Shown here: positions 38,773 to 52,700 of the stretch, piece after piece
Layout: each line of letters starts with the position of its first letter
Numbering within the stretch: the stretch's first letter is position 1
Assembly: GCA_935421135.1 (NCBI GenBank)
Contig: OW285192.1
Coordinates: 7,833,501-7,897,500, forward strand
Source: Bugulina stolonifera
Lineage: Eukaryota; Bryozoa; Gymnolaemata; Cheilostomatida; Bugulidae
Direction: 5' to 3'
Length of the DNA stretch: 64,000 nt
The notes under the pieces: model-generated
Told to the model about the DNA's origin: nothing
What the model saw: only the letters and a program-made list of their open reading frames with translations
Database searches by the model: none
Made by a program: the position numbers and the translations under genes

Positions 38773-41700
38773 GTGGTCCAGATACATTCTACTATATAAT
38801 AGGTGATTGGGAGAAAGGAAATGGGGTAAAATTATAAACGAAAGTTTTAGCCACGGTTTATCACTTTATCATAATTGGTAGAAAGTCATTGCAACATTAC
38901 CAAACTAATGAAAATCAGCATTTGGTGTATAATAACTTAAAGAAAACAATAGGCTCAATATATGAATGAATTTATATTAGCATATATTTAGGGGTTCAAA
39001 TATACACATATTAACAAAAGAAGCTTTGTATAATGAAGCTAATAACAATGGGATTAGGTAACTGTCAATGAAAACCAATTATCAAATTCTGCAAAAAATC
39101 CTTAGTGCTCCGAGCATGGTTATGTTCAACAATGGTAGTCGAATAAAAACTTTCAAGTTCATGCTTTAAAGCAGGTTTGCTCTTGTACCCACTGCAGCAT
39201 CAAATTGCTTTTGGTGCAAAATTCAGTATTTTATCCTCCAAAAAAACCAAATCGTTCTTCACACTTCATAATATGTGGCCTAAATACTAGACATGTGTGA
39301 ATAATTCTTAGCACCCTTCACTCCTAATTAGGACCAGATATGCACACAAAATAATAACTGATGGAGAAGGACCATTCATATTTTGATACGGGCATGGCCA
39401 TCCAGCATAACGTTATTGAATATACAAAGTTTAAAATGGTGGATAGGGGAATTTATATCATTGTTATTTTGTAAGCTACTCCATGTAACTTTCTTTTTTG
39501 TCTTAAGTACAAAAATATATAGCAGGGCTATGAATACCACTTCCTTTCACATGCATTCCAAATTCAGCATTTTGTTCAGATTAGCTGTAAAAAGTAGTAA
39601 TTTGTTGTGTGTAGGCCTAAACCCTACTAACTTCCTACTGTCTACACTCTACAATTACATGTATGTAGGAGGCCTAGATGGTAAATTCTACTTTAAATAC
39701 TTTTGTGGACAGTCAAAAAATTTTAATTGCATACTTGGCATTCCTTAAATGATACATATACATTAGCTAGTGGTCTACATGATGAATCCACAACATTACT
39801 AGAATCATCATGTAGTTGTGGTATCGTACCCAACACACCCTCTCTGATGTAGAAGGTACAGAGTTACATAGAACACTTGTATCTCTAACTGAACAATAAA
39901 TCTCTTCAGTTCCCCAATAATCACAAGTCATGTAGTAGTATTACTCCTAATCTCATTATACTCTTTATCTAATCATATTCAAGTAATTGAGCACGATTTT
40001 CAGCTGGATTCAGGTGGGAAATTATCCAGAAATGACCATAACAGAGGTTTAGATGCACTTGCCTGTTGCTTTATGCTACCAATATAACTTAATGACATGC
40101 TACTTTCACTACTAGTGGAAACTAATTATTACTAATTAAATATAAAGGAGATTGCCTGATGTCAACTGTACAGTTTAATGATGATCAAGTACTCTATATG
40201 GACGTTGGTTATGTCATGAGCTTGGTGGTACATCCTTACCTTTTCTCCCACCACACGGGCTAGAGAGAGGCCTCCATACCTATCAACATCAGCCGTCATT
40301 CTCATGGCTTCACTTTATCAGCTTCCTTCAATAGTCTTATCATACCAAACTCTAATTTATTACTTCTGGACCAGACATCTATATGTATACATTTCCTCAA
40401 CCAGTAAGGGTTTTTTGTCTCTTAATACAATACCTCTCAGCAATAGCATAAGCATTGCGTCTATAAATAATATTGAAGTACACTTCTTCGGAATATGTGG
40501 TTATTAAAACAAAAATATGCAATGTTTATAATTTGTATTTATAGAAAGACAGAAATAAGTGTATTCTCACCTCCTACGAAGGTTTATATGGCAATATGCA
40601 CATTGTTACTTCCCTAAATTATCTATTGTTAGGCAAAAATTGGCACTAATCTATGGACAGGATTTGTTATCTGTTTCACGACATTAAGTAGGCAATAAAA
40701 AGTTCAGAAATTTATAGAGATGCCCAATTCACAACTTGCACACCAGAAGACTTGCACCTAACCAGTCTGTGCCGATCTGATAGTTCTCGCTTTGTCACTG
40801 TACATTTGGGGTAGCCTTCGGTTCTATACGCTCAGAGATATTCTAGAGGGATCAGTCAGTTTGTCCAACACCACATCCTGTGCCTGCCATCTGTGGGTGT
40901 ACAATTGCTGGCAAACTGCAAGCAAACTACATCATTTTCATTCAAAACAAATATCTACCACCAAATAACAATAATATATGTTGGACTTGTGCCCATAGAT
41001 GTACTGTTAGCCAGTGGTAACAGATCCTGTTATATTGGTTTCTGTAGACAGTGATGCAGCTCTCTTGTCTGCATCTGGTCGAATAGACAAGTAGCAAGCA
41101 TTTGAGTTCCTTCTACCAGTGACAGTTGTTCTGAACCAACTGGTGATTTCAAGTTACAAAATTTCAAATATACATCACTACAGTAAATAAATTAGTGAAC
41201 CAGCCAGCGGTGCCTACTATTAGAAAGTCACTTTCCAATTGTAATATTTGTGTGAAGTATTGTTACATATACAACATCCTCCATTCAGGTTAATGGATAT
41301 TTTATACAACCAAACAATTCACAATTTTACTAGCAGCTATGCATAATAGCAATTATTTATTCAGCAACATTTATGCATCATTTACCTAACCCAGATGAGA
41401 AATTCTGAATGATCTAGGGTGCTATGCTCCTACAAACCATTGCAATATTATATAAACACAAAACATGTGTACATATTAATATGGGAGGTTAATGACCTAG
41501 TATCACGCTTGACAAAGGGTGCCATTGCTGTTAGGTGAATGTCCTCCTTCTTAGTCCACACCTATGGTGACCTCTAGCCAGACCCCTGGCACCATCTAAT
41601 AACGATACATCTTCACCTTTGGCACTCTAATTTACCAACTTTGCCTTTGCACCACTTGTTCTCAAACTATCATTTGCGAACGGTCACATCGTCATCCGTC

Positions 41701-44090
41701 ATAGTTGATGATTATTTGGAGGAATTCGGCTATTTCCCTGATTGTCAGCAACATCTGATTTATCATACCTCATCCCATACCTCGTAGGCTGTTGAGCTGC
41801 CCAGGCTATCGAGCTACCCATTGTATTGTTGTATACAAGGGCATGACATGACAACAACCAAAACAATGAGTCAAAGTATTCAAATCTTTCACTAGCTAGT
41901 CATCTTGACAATGTTCAAATCCTCGGACACACCCTCTTTCTCTGTCTGCTGCTTTTTCAGTATTTGATTAGAAACTTAAATTTCTCACAATTATGATTTT
42001 GCAGATCCTATATAATCCTTATACTACCATTACACTCTAATGAGCATTCAAGTCAATAATCTACATGGTAAAACCCATAGTTAATCTAGATTGTGGAGAC
42101 AGGGCCATTATCAGTTCCAGACCCTGTAAACTAATGTGCTATAAGCTGACTTGATCTGAAAATTCACTTGAAAATCTACAAGTGACAGTTGGCTGTGAGT
42201 CAGTTAGCACAGGCTAAAGTAGGAAAAGCATGTAAAAACAGGAATATTATAATTATTTGTATTTTGGCTTCTAGTCAATTAATTTTCATTGAGAACGGCT
42301 GTGTCTATAAGCAACCGTGACTCATGCTAAGCCCACTTCATTAGTCACAGTGATGACTTGAAGTTTGGCTGCGATTGTTAGAGTTCCACCTCTCCTATCA
42401 CCATCCTTTTGGAGCATACAGAGCTTGTGTGTCAAATCCATGGATCAGATGTGATCAAAATAAGCTAAGCTTGCAATCATTACTCCCAATCTCAGTATAG
42501 TTGAGGATGAGTCATAGTGGGACTTAGAATATAGAACTAAGTGAATGAGGCGTAGAATATGACAATTTGGAATTAGTTCGACCCCTTCACACAACTTTTG
42601 CTTAGCTAGGATATTAGCTCTATAACAATGTACAAAACAGTTCTAGCATAGCCAGTGTATATACAGAACATACTAAAAACGAGCTAGTAAAATATAGTAC
42701 AACTCTAGCATAGCTACAGTGTATAAAACTATTTGATAATGTACAGAACAGCTTTTTGTCTGTTGGCTAGTTCTGTCCCAATACAAGTCTACAATTACAA
42801 CTAATCTTTGAAAAGGTTTATAAATGTTCAAAAGTATACAAATGAAACGAGTATGTAAGATATACAAGGGTGAATATAATTAATGACACATCATCAGTTA
42901 CCATAGGATACTGTTGACTTCAAACAGGCAACATAAATCTATCGATATTGGTAGTCTGGTACTGCATTGCTGTGCCACCAGTTAATAAGATGAAAAATAC
43001 CGGAAAGAATTTAAATTTGTGTTAACTTGTGCTTGGTAGCGTATGCTAAGCCACAGCAATGTATGCATAACATGACATCTAAATATTTGTTGAATCAACA
43101 GAAATTCTGCATCATCACAGCTATTTATTTTGATTTAGTTGGCATAAATTAATATAATTATTATATACTATAGTGGTGGTCGCCAAACGCCTGATACTCT
43201 CTCATTCCTCTCAGAATGTGCCCGATTGGACTTTAGTTAACTTACCTCACCTATTATAAATGGAAAACATTTCCTGGATTACATGATCACATGCAAGGCC
43301 CCACATTCCTGACATAGTTTTGTCGTCATCACCAGAGTAGGGTAAATACAAACTTTGATCTCATAGCATTCAGCCTTCTTCAAACACAGTGATTCCTCTT
43401 GCTTGGTTTCATTCTATCTCTATAGTTTCCCCTTCACTCTACTATTAATCCAGAAACTGTTGAGTATGGTGCTTTCATTGAACTTTCAAAAAAATTTTTC
43501 TTTTAAGGCCAAACCGCAATACTACAAGCACTAAATCTGTAGTAAAACAGTCAGTGGCAACTTGCTCTTTGTCAGTATGTCATTGAGGAATATTTTTCAC
43601 CAGTTAACATTATTACGTCATCAGAATCTGACATCTAAATTATCTACCTGATGATTTCTGACGCAATGATAGTGAGACCAGGATATGCCTGGACTGGTTG
43701 TATTATTAGACATAATTATAATAAGTATAGCTACAAATGTCCAAATATAACATGTAGATACAAGTGCATCGTAGAGCCTGCAAATGTTCTCATGCAGTAT
43801 TGCAGGTAGGCTATGTGTAATGTTGGCTTCACAGATCATAAAACGTAGTAGGTTTCTACTATTTTTTACCTTCATAATAACAACATCGTTTATGCATTGT
43901 CAGTAATCCCTATTATGAGTCAAGATTCATCCATTAAAAATCTTGGACTGCAATAAAAAGTGATAAACTACACTTTTTGCTTGAAAACAACAGTATTTGT
44001 CATGGATATTTTCACTGACATTAAAATTAAGTAAAATTTGTAGAATAGCTACTCATAGTTTGCATCAGTAAAGAGACATGTCGAAGATGT

Positions 44091-44169
44091 CAGTAAGAAA
44101 CAGGATGTTCCAAAAACATTTGTTTGGGTTAGGGGCTCGAACGTTTTCGGAACGTCCTGTTTCTTACTG
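44091..44169. mobile_element. Inverted-repeat element with GGGTTAGGGG core
   Basis: The arms CAGTAAGAAACAGGAYGTTC plus CRAAAAC (27 bases each, 44091-44117 and 44143-44169) are inverted copies with two mismatches. The 25-base centre contains GTTTGGGTTAGGGGCTCGAACG. The GTTYGAA/ACAGGA words and the G-rich core are shared with the larger palindromic element at 61156-61437. It is probably a small MITE-like family. Confidence 0.65.
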
Positions 44170-45485
44170 AAATTCTCAAACAGTCACAAATTCGTTTGCA
44201 TCATGCTTAGCCTATGTCATTGGAAAATTCTTTAAGCTAGTAACTTAGGCTAAATCATGACCTTGATTCTTCTAAACATAGGTATATGGAAGAACTTGGT
44301 TTCCGTTTTCACTGTTTGGTTTTTTTTCTTAGCACACTTTCGTATTTGTTTTTTAACACTAGACTTGATTATTGTTCAATGAACACATGATTAGTATCAC
44401 GGCACTGACTGCCTTTGTGCTGTTTCATTGGCTAAAAAGGTGCTGATCACAAACTATTAGATTATTATCTAGAGCAGATAAAGTAACTCATTGAAACAGC
44501 AACAAAAAAATACACTAAGCTTGCCAATAAGCTGTAACAGCTTTTTGTTAAGTTGTTCTGGAAGTAGTTCTAGTAATACTGTGGTCGATGTAGTGCGTTG
44601 GTGGATGTTAGTTGTGACAAACCTTTAATCCTTTGTCTAAATCTACTCCCCCACAGCTTTGTCTTTCACTTCTACATGTCGTTGGTGTTTCTATTATACT
44701 CATTTGACTAGGCATTACTAAGCTGTTGCTTAGCTCCATTTTGTTGCTGGAAAAACAGGTGCTCGTAGAATTATCTCCCTTTGTATCCTAGCGATAAGAC
44801 CACAATGTCAACTGCATACCTAGTGCATTCCGGAGTGCTAATGCATTCCTTAGTAATGATTAGTAAGTGATGCTAAAACATTCATACAAATGTAAATAAT
44901 TGTAACTAACAGACAACATACATTGATTGTACTATAGTATATAAATAGTAGCAAAATAATATGTAAATGTAAATTTAGAGATGCTATCAAAACAATGTAA
45001 TGCAGTGCCAGGACAGATAATCTAATTTACTAGCAGCAATAGCTCAGTACAAGTAATAACACACAACATTTCCTCCTACGGCTTCTGCTACTCATTTCTT
45101 TCCAAACAAATATTGAAATGAAAACTTTTTCCAAAGTCCATGTAGGCTGCCTGTATAACCAGATTTCCTGTTTGCTCTAGTATTAGCATCGTGTATGCAT
45201 TTACTGCGAGGATATTGCTTAATGCACAATCAAGGCGATGTTGCACCTCTACTTCTCTATTACATATGCTACAATTGTTTGTAAATAAAAAATATTTCTG
45301 TTGCATATACATGTAGGTATAGGATGTGTATTAAAATTCCTTCTATAGTACAATGATGCAGGTCTGCATACGGGAATACAAGTATATCTAATAATGTATC
45401 GTAGGTGTAAGTGTAGCTACAGCTGAGTGTAATTATGGTGCCTTGAAGGTTTATGCTTATATTATAAAAATTTCACATACACATA

Positions 45486-45680
45486 TTACATACACATGTT
45501 ACATACACATGTCACATGTATAATACATATAATGTATTTGTTAGTCACATAGGTAGAGAAAAACCAACACATGCACATGGCCGCTGATATGACTGATTTA
45601 GCTGCTCCAGAATCTAGAATAGCACAATTCAATGACCTGGCATGTATTTTATCTCGATATACATGCAGGTTAATATACAT
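45486..45680 (-). pseudogene. Possible retrotransposon aspartic-protease relic
   Basis: A minus-strand open frame contains NCAILDSGAAKSVISAAM followed by CMCWFFSTYV. The string ILDSGA-A-KSVI resembles the active-site region (hydrophobic-LDSGA/LDTG-) of LTR-retrotransposon proteases, and the following Trp/Tyr spacing is plausible. The frame is short, with no gag, reverse transcriptase or integrase recognised around it. It could be a chance match. Confidence 0.3.
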
Positions 45681-46617
45681 TTAATATATTATGACAATGA
45701 AGTTGAATGGAACCACGCCTAAGGTTGTCAGTGAAGTAGGGGCACTGTGTAACACCTAGCACTTCTCAAGCCTACAATTATATATGATCATATACGCACC
45801 TAACACAATCCAACCAAATACTGTAGGTACACCCCTTTGCACCTAACAATTATCGACATACCCACACATCCTTAGTTCCTATTTGTCATCGCACCACCCT
45901 ATTACAATCTCACGGTTTTCCCTACTCTGTAATGAGTATTAAAGCAAACATTTTATCTTGATACTATGGTGGCAAATTATGTATGTTTCCTCATTGATAT
46001 ATGCTTGTATGTTTTAACTTATTGCTAGTTCCCTATACCGTTGCCAAATAACAGTGCAGTGTTCCGGTGCTGCAGCAGGTTGGGGAATCAACAAGCTACC
46101 CATAATATGATAATCATCTTCTTATCGTGTATACAATTACATCTCATAATCAAACCCTGTCAATATTCACATACATGTATAATGTTCCTCAATTTCAGTT
46201 TGAAGAATTAAATTGTTAATATTACTACAAGAAACACCACCATCAAACACTTAAGTTGGCTCCAGTCATAAAATAACATTATTAAATGTGTATAGGCACC
46301 ACTGTTACACATTCTATCCATCCAGGGCATGGTAACCATCTGTAACTGTACTCTGTATCTGAGAGATAAATGTGTTATGTTTGACTCCAATAACTGCATA
46401 ACGTACCTGTAGACTAAACATACACCTCTATTACCTATTTGTGAATCATTTTAAAAAAGCATTTTTGGAGTGATAATACAGAGAGAACAAGCTTATATTG
46501 GCATGCTTAAGCAAGTTCTCTAACACTAATTAGTATAAACAGTTGGATATTATTTATATTTGCGTCACAATATGTCAAGTGCGTTAGACTATCAGTACCA
46601 TACATCTACACATAATG

Positions 46618-46706
46618 TACATGTAGCTATTACATTCATATAATATTATATACATGTAGTTACTACATTCATATAATATTATATACATGTAGTTACTACA
46701 TTCATG
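46618..46706. repeat. 33-bp tandem repeat, about 2.7 copies
   Basis: Unit TACATGTAGYTAYTACATTC plus ATATAATATTATA at 46618-46650 and 46651-46683, then a partial third copy to about 46706. The second and third copies agree better with each other than with the first. Confidence 0.9.
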
Positions 46707-49700
46707 CACTAGTCTCAAGGATCATTTAATTTATTTGAATATATTTTCTTTGATGCTTCAAAATTTGCATAAATATCAATAAATTATTCAGTGAGATTTT
46801 TATGCAAATAAAGACACGCAAATTATTTTCACTTTTTGTGCTTTTCAGTGAATTTTTCACCCTAAGTGCATGGGTGCCATTTGTAATGGGTCCGTCTAAT
46901 ACATGTAGGTTACACCGAGAGGTGTTCAATTTTACCGCCCTATTGCTAGTTGCCTTCTGCAAATGGCTACAAGAAAGGCGCACGTCCTGTCAATTGTAAA
47001 TATCTAAATGAAAATAGTTTTGTATCCAAAAGGTCTAAACTATAATTACTGCATCTATTAGGTTAATAACTCCTACAAGTTGATAACTATTTAATAAATA
47101 ATATACAAATATACACTATTCAATAACTGTTCATAGTACTGTTCATAGACATTGTTGTAAAGAAATTTGAGTCATCCAGTTTCTAAGAGAAAACTTGGAG
47201 CCACTGATACTCTACGTTGAATTTTATTGATGAAGTATTGGTGACATAACAACCAATTGGAAATATTAATCTATTATGTGATCGATTTCTCTAGCCAACA
47301 ACAAAAACTACAGGTATGACTGTAGTTCTCACCATAGTATATGACAAATATGACTCAAAACAGCTTAATGACACCCATTAATACTACAGTTATACGACAT
47401 TTACAAAGCTGTGAAGCAGATGTGGAGGTGCAACGCTAGTCATACATGACTCTCACTACACTTCCATTACTGTATTATAAATAATAGGATTCAATATGGT
47501 GGACATACCACCATTTGTATCAAATATGTTCACATTAATTCGACCATGAAAGCATGATCATAATATAGAATAACATAATATGATGACCTCAAAGTGCTCT
47601 TTAGGCCCGGTAGATCTTATGATATTAGGTCAATATAGTGTGACTTAGCATGTAATATTGCATGGTAACATGTGATATTACATTGTAAGCCTACTGTGTG
47701 ATATCACATGATAACACTGTCATAATGTTGTCTGGTAAAGCCTTCACATTATCAGTCTATAAATCACATAACTACAGTTGCACTACAAATACGTGTAGTA
47801 TTAACTCCCCTTCTGTTTGGATGCTAGTATTCCAATACTTTAATCCGTTGATTTAGAAAAAAATTCAGAATCTCAATAAAATGTCAATTTAATACATTCT
47901 TGTTGCAGAACTTTTTCAATGTACATATACATGTACCTACTATGTTGCAATTTACAATAATATTTATATGTTCATAGTGAAGGGTCGTTGGAACTGAAAG
48001 GTCACTGGAAAATCGTGGGAATTCACCCTTTCTACAGGATAACGTAATTTAATACATGTACGCTAAATTTTACAAATGCAGGCAATGATTTTTGGGTGAA
48101 AGTCTAATTGCTGTTGAACACTACTTTCTATTGATGTGTGTAAATGTGTAATTTGTAGACCTATAGAGTTCTCCAATTGGATAGCCAATGTATAGACCTA
48201 AGTGATATAACCTATAATCAATAATAATATTATCATGATGATATAATCCGTTTCCTGTGAAATATAAACATCTGTCAATATTGTTTTGTATCAGTTGAAA
48301 TTGTTTACAGAAAATGCAAAACGAGATAGTGACTATCTCTTGAGGAAGAATAATAAATATCTGGGATAAAAACCAAGTAGACCTGGAAATTATACATAAA
48401 ATTTTTTTCTAAAATCATAACAATCATGCCCATCACGTACACTTCCAACTAAAGTGGTACAGAATAAACATAGGCCTACTTGTGTATATGCACTTCTGGC
48501 TTCACCAAACCAGGGTCTGACACGTTCTAACAACGGGCTAACATGCCTCTCTATATTTCCTGCTGTTGAGGATGTTTTTACGTTATGCTAATATAATTTG
48601 TCTATCAAAAAATGCATTGATGAATTTTATTTCCAAAAAGTGACTTGAATGTTTATTAATGCCAAAAATTATTTGTCTAGAAAATCGTTAAATTTGTGCT
48701 GCTATGTCTCGCATACCTCAACGGTTATAATAAATTCAAACTTGGCAGAAAATAAATTGTTTCTCGAGCTCTGTATATGCCATATTTGCTTGATTAGTTT
48801 TGTTGGCTCATTAATAATTGCACTTTGGTGGAATTCCAATTTACATTCAGATGCATACAGACAAATTTATCCAGTATTTTGAATTAGAATTTGCTAGTGC
48901 ATAGATTATCCAGATTAGGGTGTAATTAAACAGATTCTTTACCACCTTTACTATACCACATTTTGTTTGTAGGGAAATAAATTATCTTAATTGCATAGTA
49001 ACAAAGCAAAAAATGTGTGCCACAATGGATTAGATGAGAACGTTAGTGCTCTAGCTGGTTTCTGGTGGTAACCATATCCAATACCAGCTCACCACCTGCA
49101 CCACTCTTAATCACCATGTTTAGAGGCAGTAAAATACCTCTACCTGTGCAAGGCACACCACCAATTACATGAGTATTTGCAGCAATTCTTGCAAACTCTG
49201 TAGGTCTCTTAATAATTTCTGTAAAGTCACACTAGCGGCTGCAGCCACATATTTGACAAAACTATTTTGTACCATCAGCTGAATCTGTTGATCAACTTGA
49301 AATTTACAAATTGCTCTGCAATGTACAATGTCATATTTACAAAACTGCAATCGTTTGAAATCATGATTGTTTCAGTTTGACATCGTTCTCATTTTGCAAA
49401 ATTTGGGCTGACTAATCATGAAATTTAGTACGGAACAAAGTACATCTAGTATGTGGGGGTGTTTCAACCCTCTATCCTCAAATCTTCAACTGGTATTGCA
49501 ATCTCAAACCCAAGTGAATATTGGCCCACTGTGCCCTTTCGCAGGGACGCAGTGGGCTGCAGCATAGGGTGCTCGAGTGTCCTGCTCAAGTCCTACTAGT
49601 AGGTCCGATATCTTCATCAGTAGCATACGATGATAAGTGAGACTAGGTCATCCAAGTTGTTCAGTGGTATAAATCTTTGAAAAGTGTGCATATATGTATG

Positions 49701-52700
49701 TGTTGGTCCTCTATTTCCGATTTGACACGCTATCATCAATTCAGGACTGTTATGTAGGTTGCAACTAGTGCTATTTGCAATTTGAGAAATATAGCGACAA
49801 ACAAAGGATTGGAAAACTCCACAGGCCTAGAACAAATATAGCACTGTATCAACGTGCACGTGACATTGTCATTGTGCAGCAAATAATGTTATCGTCTGGA
49901 TATCTCACAGGTAGTGACAGAACATACTCTTCAATTAGCTTAAGGAATGGATGAGTCGACGTGTACATGCAGATAAGATATCAATGCATTGTCAGTGAAA
50001 CTACCAGTTGATTTTTAAAATAATAATAGTAATAATATAAAGGCATTCTTCAGGTAGTTGAGCGTCCATTATATTCAGCTCAATACCTGTTCTCAAAAAT
50101 TTAATGACTCACCAGGAAAATGTAAATATCTGAAGGAGCCAAAGCAGTCATCAATTACAGAAAAACCTATCAGTTTCATCTGGTAGGTTTAGGTTTTTAA
50201 ATTTATTGTTTTATCATTGAGATTAAATAATTTTGAACTTTCGCTCATCCCACACACTAAGTGACCCACGAGTAAAACCTACCATGGTTTATTCTCTCCA
50301 GTAAACCGGTTCAATCAGAGGGCTATAATGACAAGATTTGCATACTAATTGGCTACTATTTGTACAGATAGTCTACTTGCACAGGAAATTATCATTTTAT
50401 GATAATCAAATATAATCCCACAGCAAATTAGATCAATCTCTTCATATTTACCCTCATTTGACGGAGGACACCCAGACAGAAAAATGCATATCAATCTTGT
50501 AGTTTACCGTTTACCTAGATCTTTTAATATTCATTGATTCATCAAACATTTTACCAACATTAGCTGCAATTCTCCTACAAGCCACTAAAGCATATAACCA
50601 TCAAATTCACCTTCAATTCATTTGGAGTGATAATAAGGCAGCACCATTTATGAAAATCTAAGGATTCATTTGATAATCATGCAAGCTCCACTGAGAACTT
50701 TTGAATTCAAATAGTTTTTCGGTTTTCCGGCACTCATCTCGACAAAGCAAACAGTTAAAGTTTAAGTGTTTTGAAAGTCTAGGCTCTATGTACATAATGT
50801 AAAACATTTATTCATTAGGAGATAATTTGACTTCCGTCGCTGCTATAACAATGTATCATCAGCATTCATGAGTCACAAATGCACCTTCAATGGACAAAGG
50901 GATAACATTTTTCATTCAGAAAGTTTGATTATATTAGTACTGGCTCTTTTCTTTCATATGTGAGCACCAGTTTACATTAGATTGGAAAGGAATGTTAAGG
51001 TACTTGAAGATAACAAGCTGGTGTTATACAAGTCCTGATAGGTTACGTCTCGGGCTTGCCTAGACAAGCACCTATCAATCAATGCTCTTGCCTAGCATTA
51101 ACTCCTGATCAACTCTATTTACAGCAACAGTATAAAATGCTTTAAACATGTATTTTAAATTAAATTAGTAATAACAGTATACAGTAGTATATTTAGAATT
51201 TCTAATCGTCGGAGAAAATCTACATGATGTAGCTCATTTAACCACGCAAGTGTTTGATTGTCTCCACATAATCATGTACCTGGTACATGTGCACACAGTT
51301 ACCTTACCATGTAATACGCATCAAACAACTCATTACCGCATTTCCTGTTTCACAGAAATAGCCATGCTACTGTGTAACAAATGATGATTCAATTAAAAAC
51401 TACTTATTTTTACATACTTTTTAATTTTCATAAATTTGAATAGTACTTTATACACATGTATCTGAAGCTTGTTCATTATTTAATTGCAGTATGAGTTGAA
51501 GATGAAGCTGAAAATAATCTCTATGACAAGATTCGTTCTCAATCACCGAGCAGGGTTTGTTCATTTTATATACCCTTGAGGCTCAATGTATATAAATCTG
51601 TATTATGTTGTAAAACACCAAAACTGTCAATATTGTAAAATCAAACCATGTCGCATCTTCAGTTATTTGCAATTAGAAAGAGTGATTTGTAGCACCTTTT
51701 TATACTTATAGCTTTTATTCATGAGTTCAACGTAACCAGTAGTAGAAAGTTTTGGTTCCCATACATGTCTGACATTAATCCATCACCAATCCATTATTGT
51801 CTGTGTCAACTTTGGATTTGGTTAGATAAGATGAAATGGCACACAAGTCATTTATATGACACTACTATTATAGCTTACTCTATAATTAATAGTAACATTT
51901 TTTGTAAATTGTCTGTAAAGTTGATGTAAGGGTGACCATTTGTGGTTACAAATAAATATGCTTTGAAATTTAAACCATACATTTATTTCAGTAGTGGATG
52001 AAGAAGACTAGTGGTAAACCCCATAAGATAGTACTCAATGATGTTAGCCAGACCCTACCCTAGGGGTTTGGTATAAAAAACAATGTCTACATTTGTATAA
52101 ATTGATAAAATGAGGAACCAGAAATGCCAACTGGTATTTATAAATTTGGTTAGAGAAACCAGTCCTATTTGGAATAGAAGTCTCCGAAACTTGAAATGTC
52201 ATCAATTGACCTTGAAATTGGACTGTTAAGGTCATGTGCTATAGGCCTACTCTATCCCCAAAATTTAGTACTCTTTCACCAATTTACTTTCACAGCTTTA
52301 TTGACATAATATGATTGATTCAATCTACAGCTTAGCCTGGCTAATGGTATATTAATGCAGAGTCAGACGTCTGGTGCCAGTCTGTGAAACAAGGTCTGAT
52401 TGTGGTAAAGTTTGGTGTTCTCCAGACATGCTATTCATTCAGCTCCAAATCTATTTTGTACTCGCTGGCCTCTCACACTTTTGGTAATCTTTACTGGTGG
52501 TGATCAAACAATGGCATTTAAGTTTCAGAGCATATTAAAAATAACATTGGATTTTGTCAGAAACCTGTACTTTGGGACTATTTGTGGACCGAGTAGAGCA
52601 AAACCTTACTAAAGATTAAAGTCTTAGGATAGTCTCACTATTCTGCAGCCAAACGCTGTTCATACTTTGCAAAGAATTCTGCAATAGTTATACAATGTAT

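Noticed and set aside
38424..38784. Possible transposon with TATCTGGACC inverted ends
   Set aside because: Only 10 bases pair, no target duplication is visible and there is no second copy. A 10-bp inverted match can occur by chance in a 64-kb window.
39383..39748. Plus-strand 121-codon open frame
   Set aside because: The translation is rich in Phe, Leu and Asn in the way AT-rich non-coding DNA gives. No family features.
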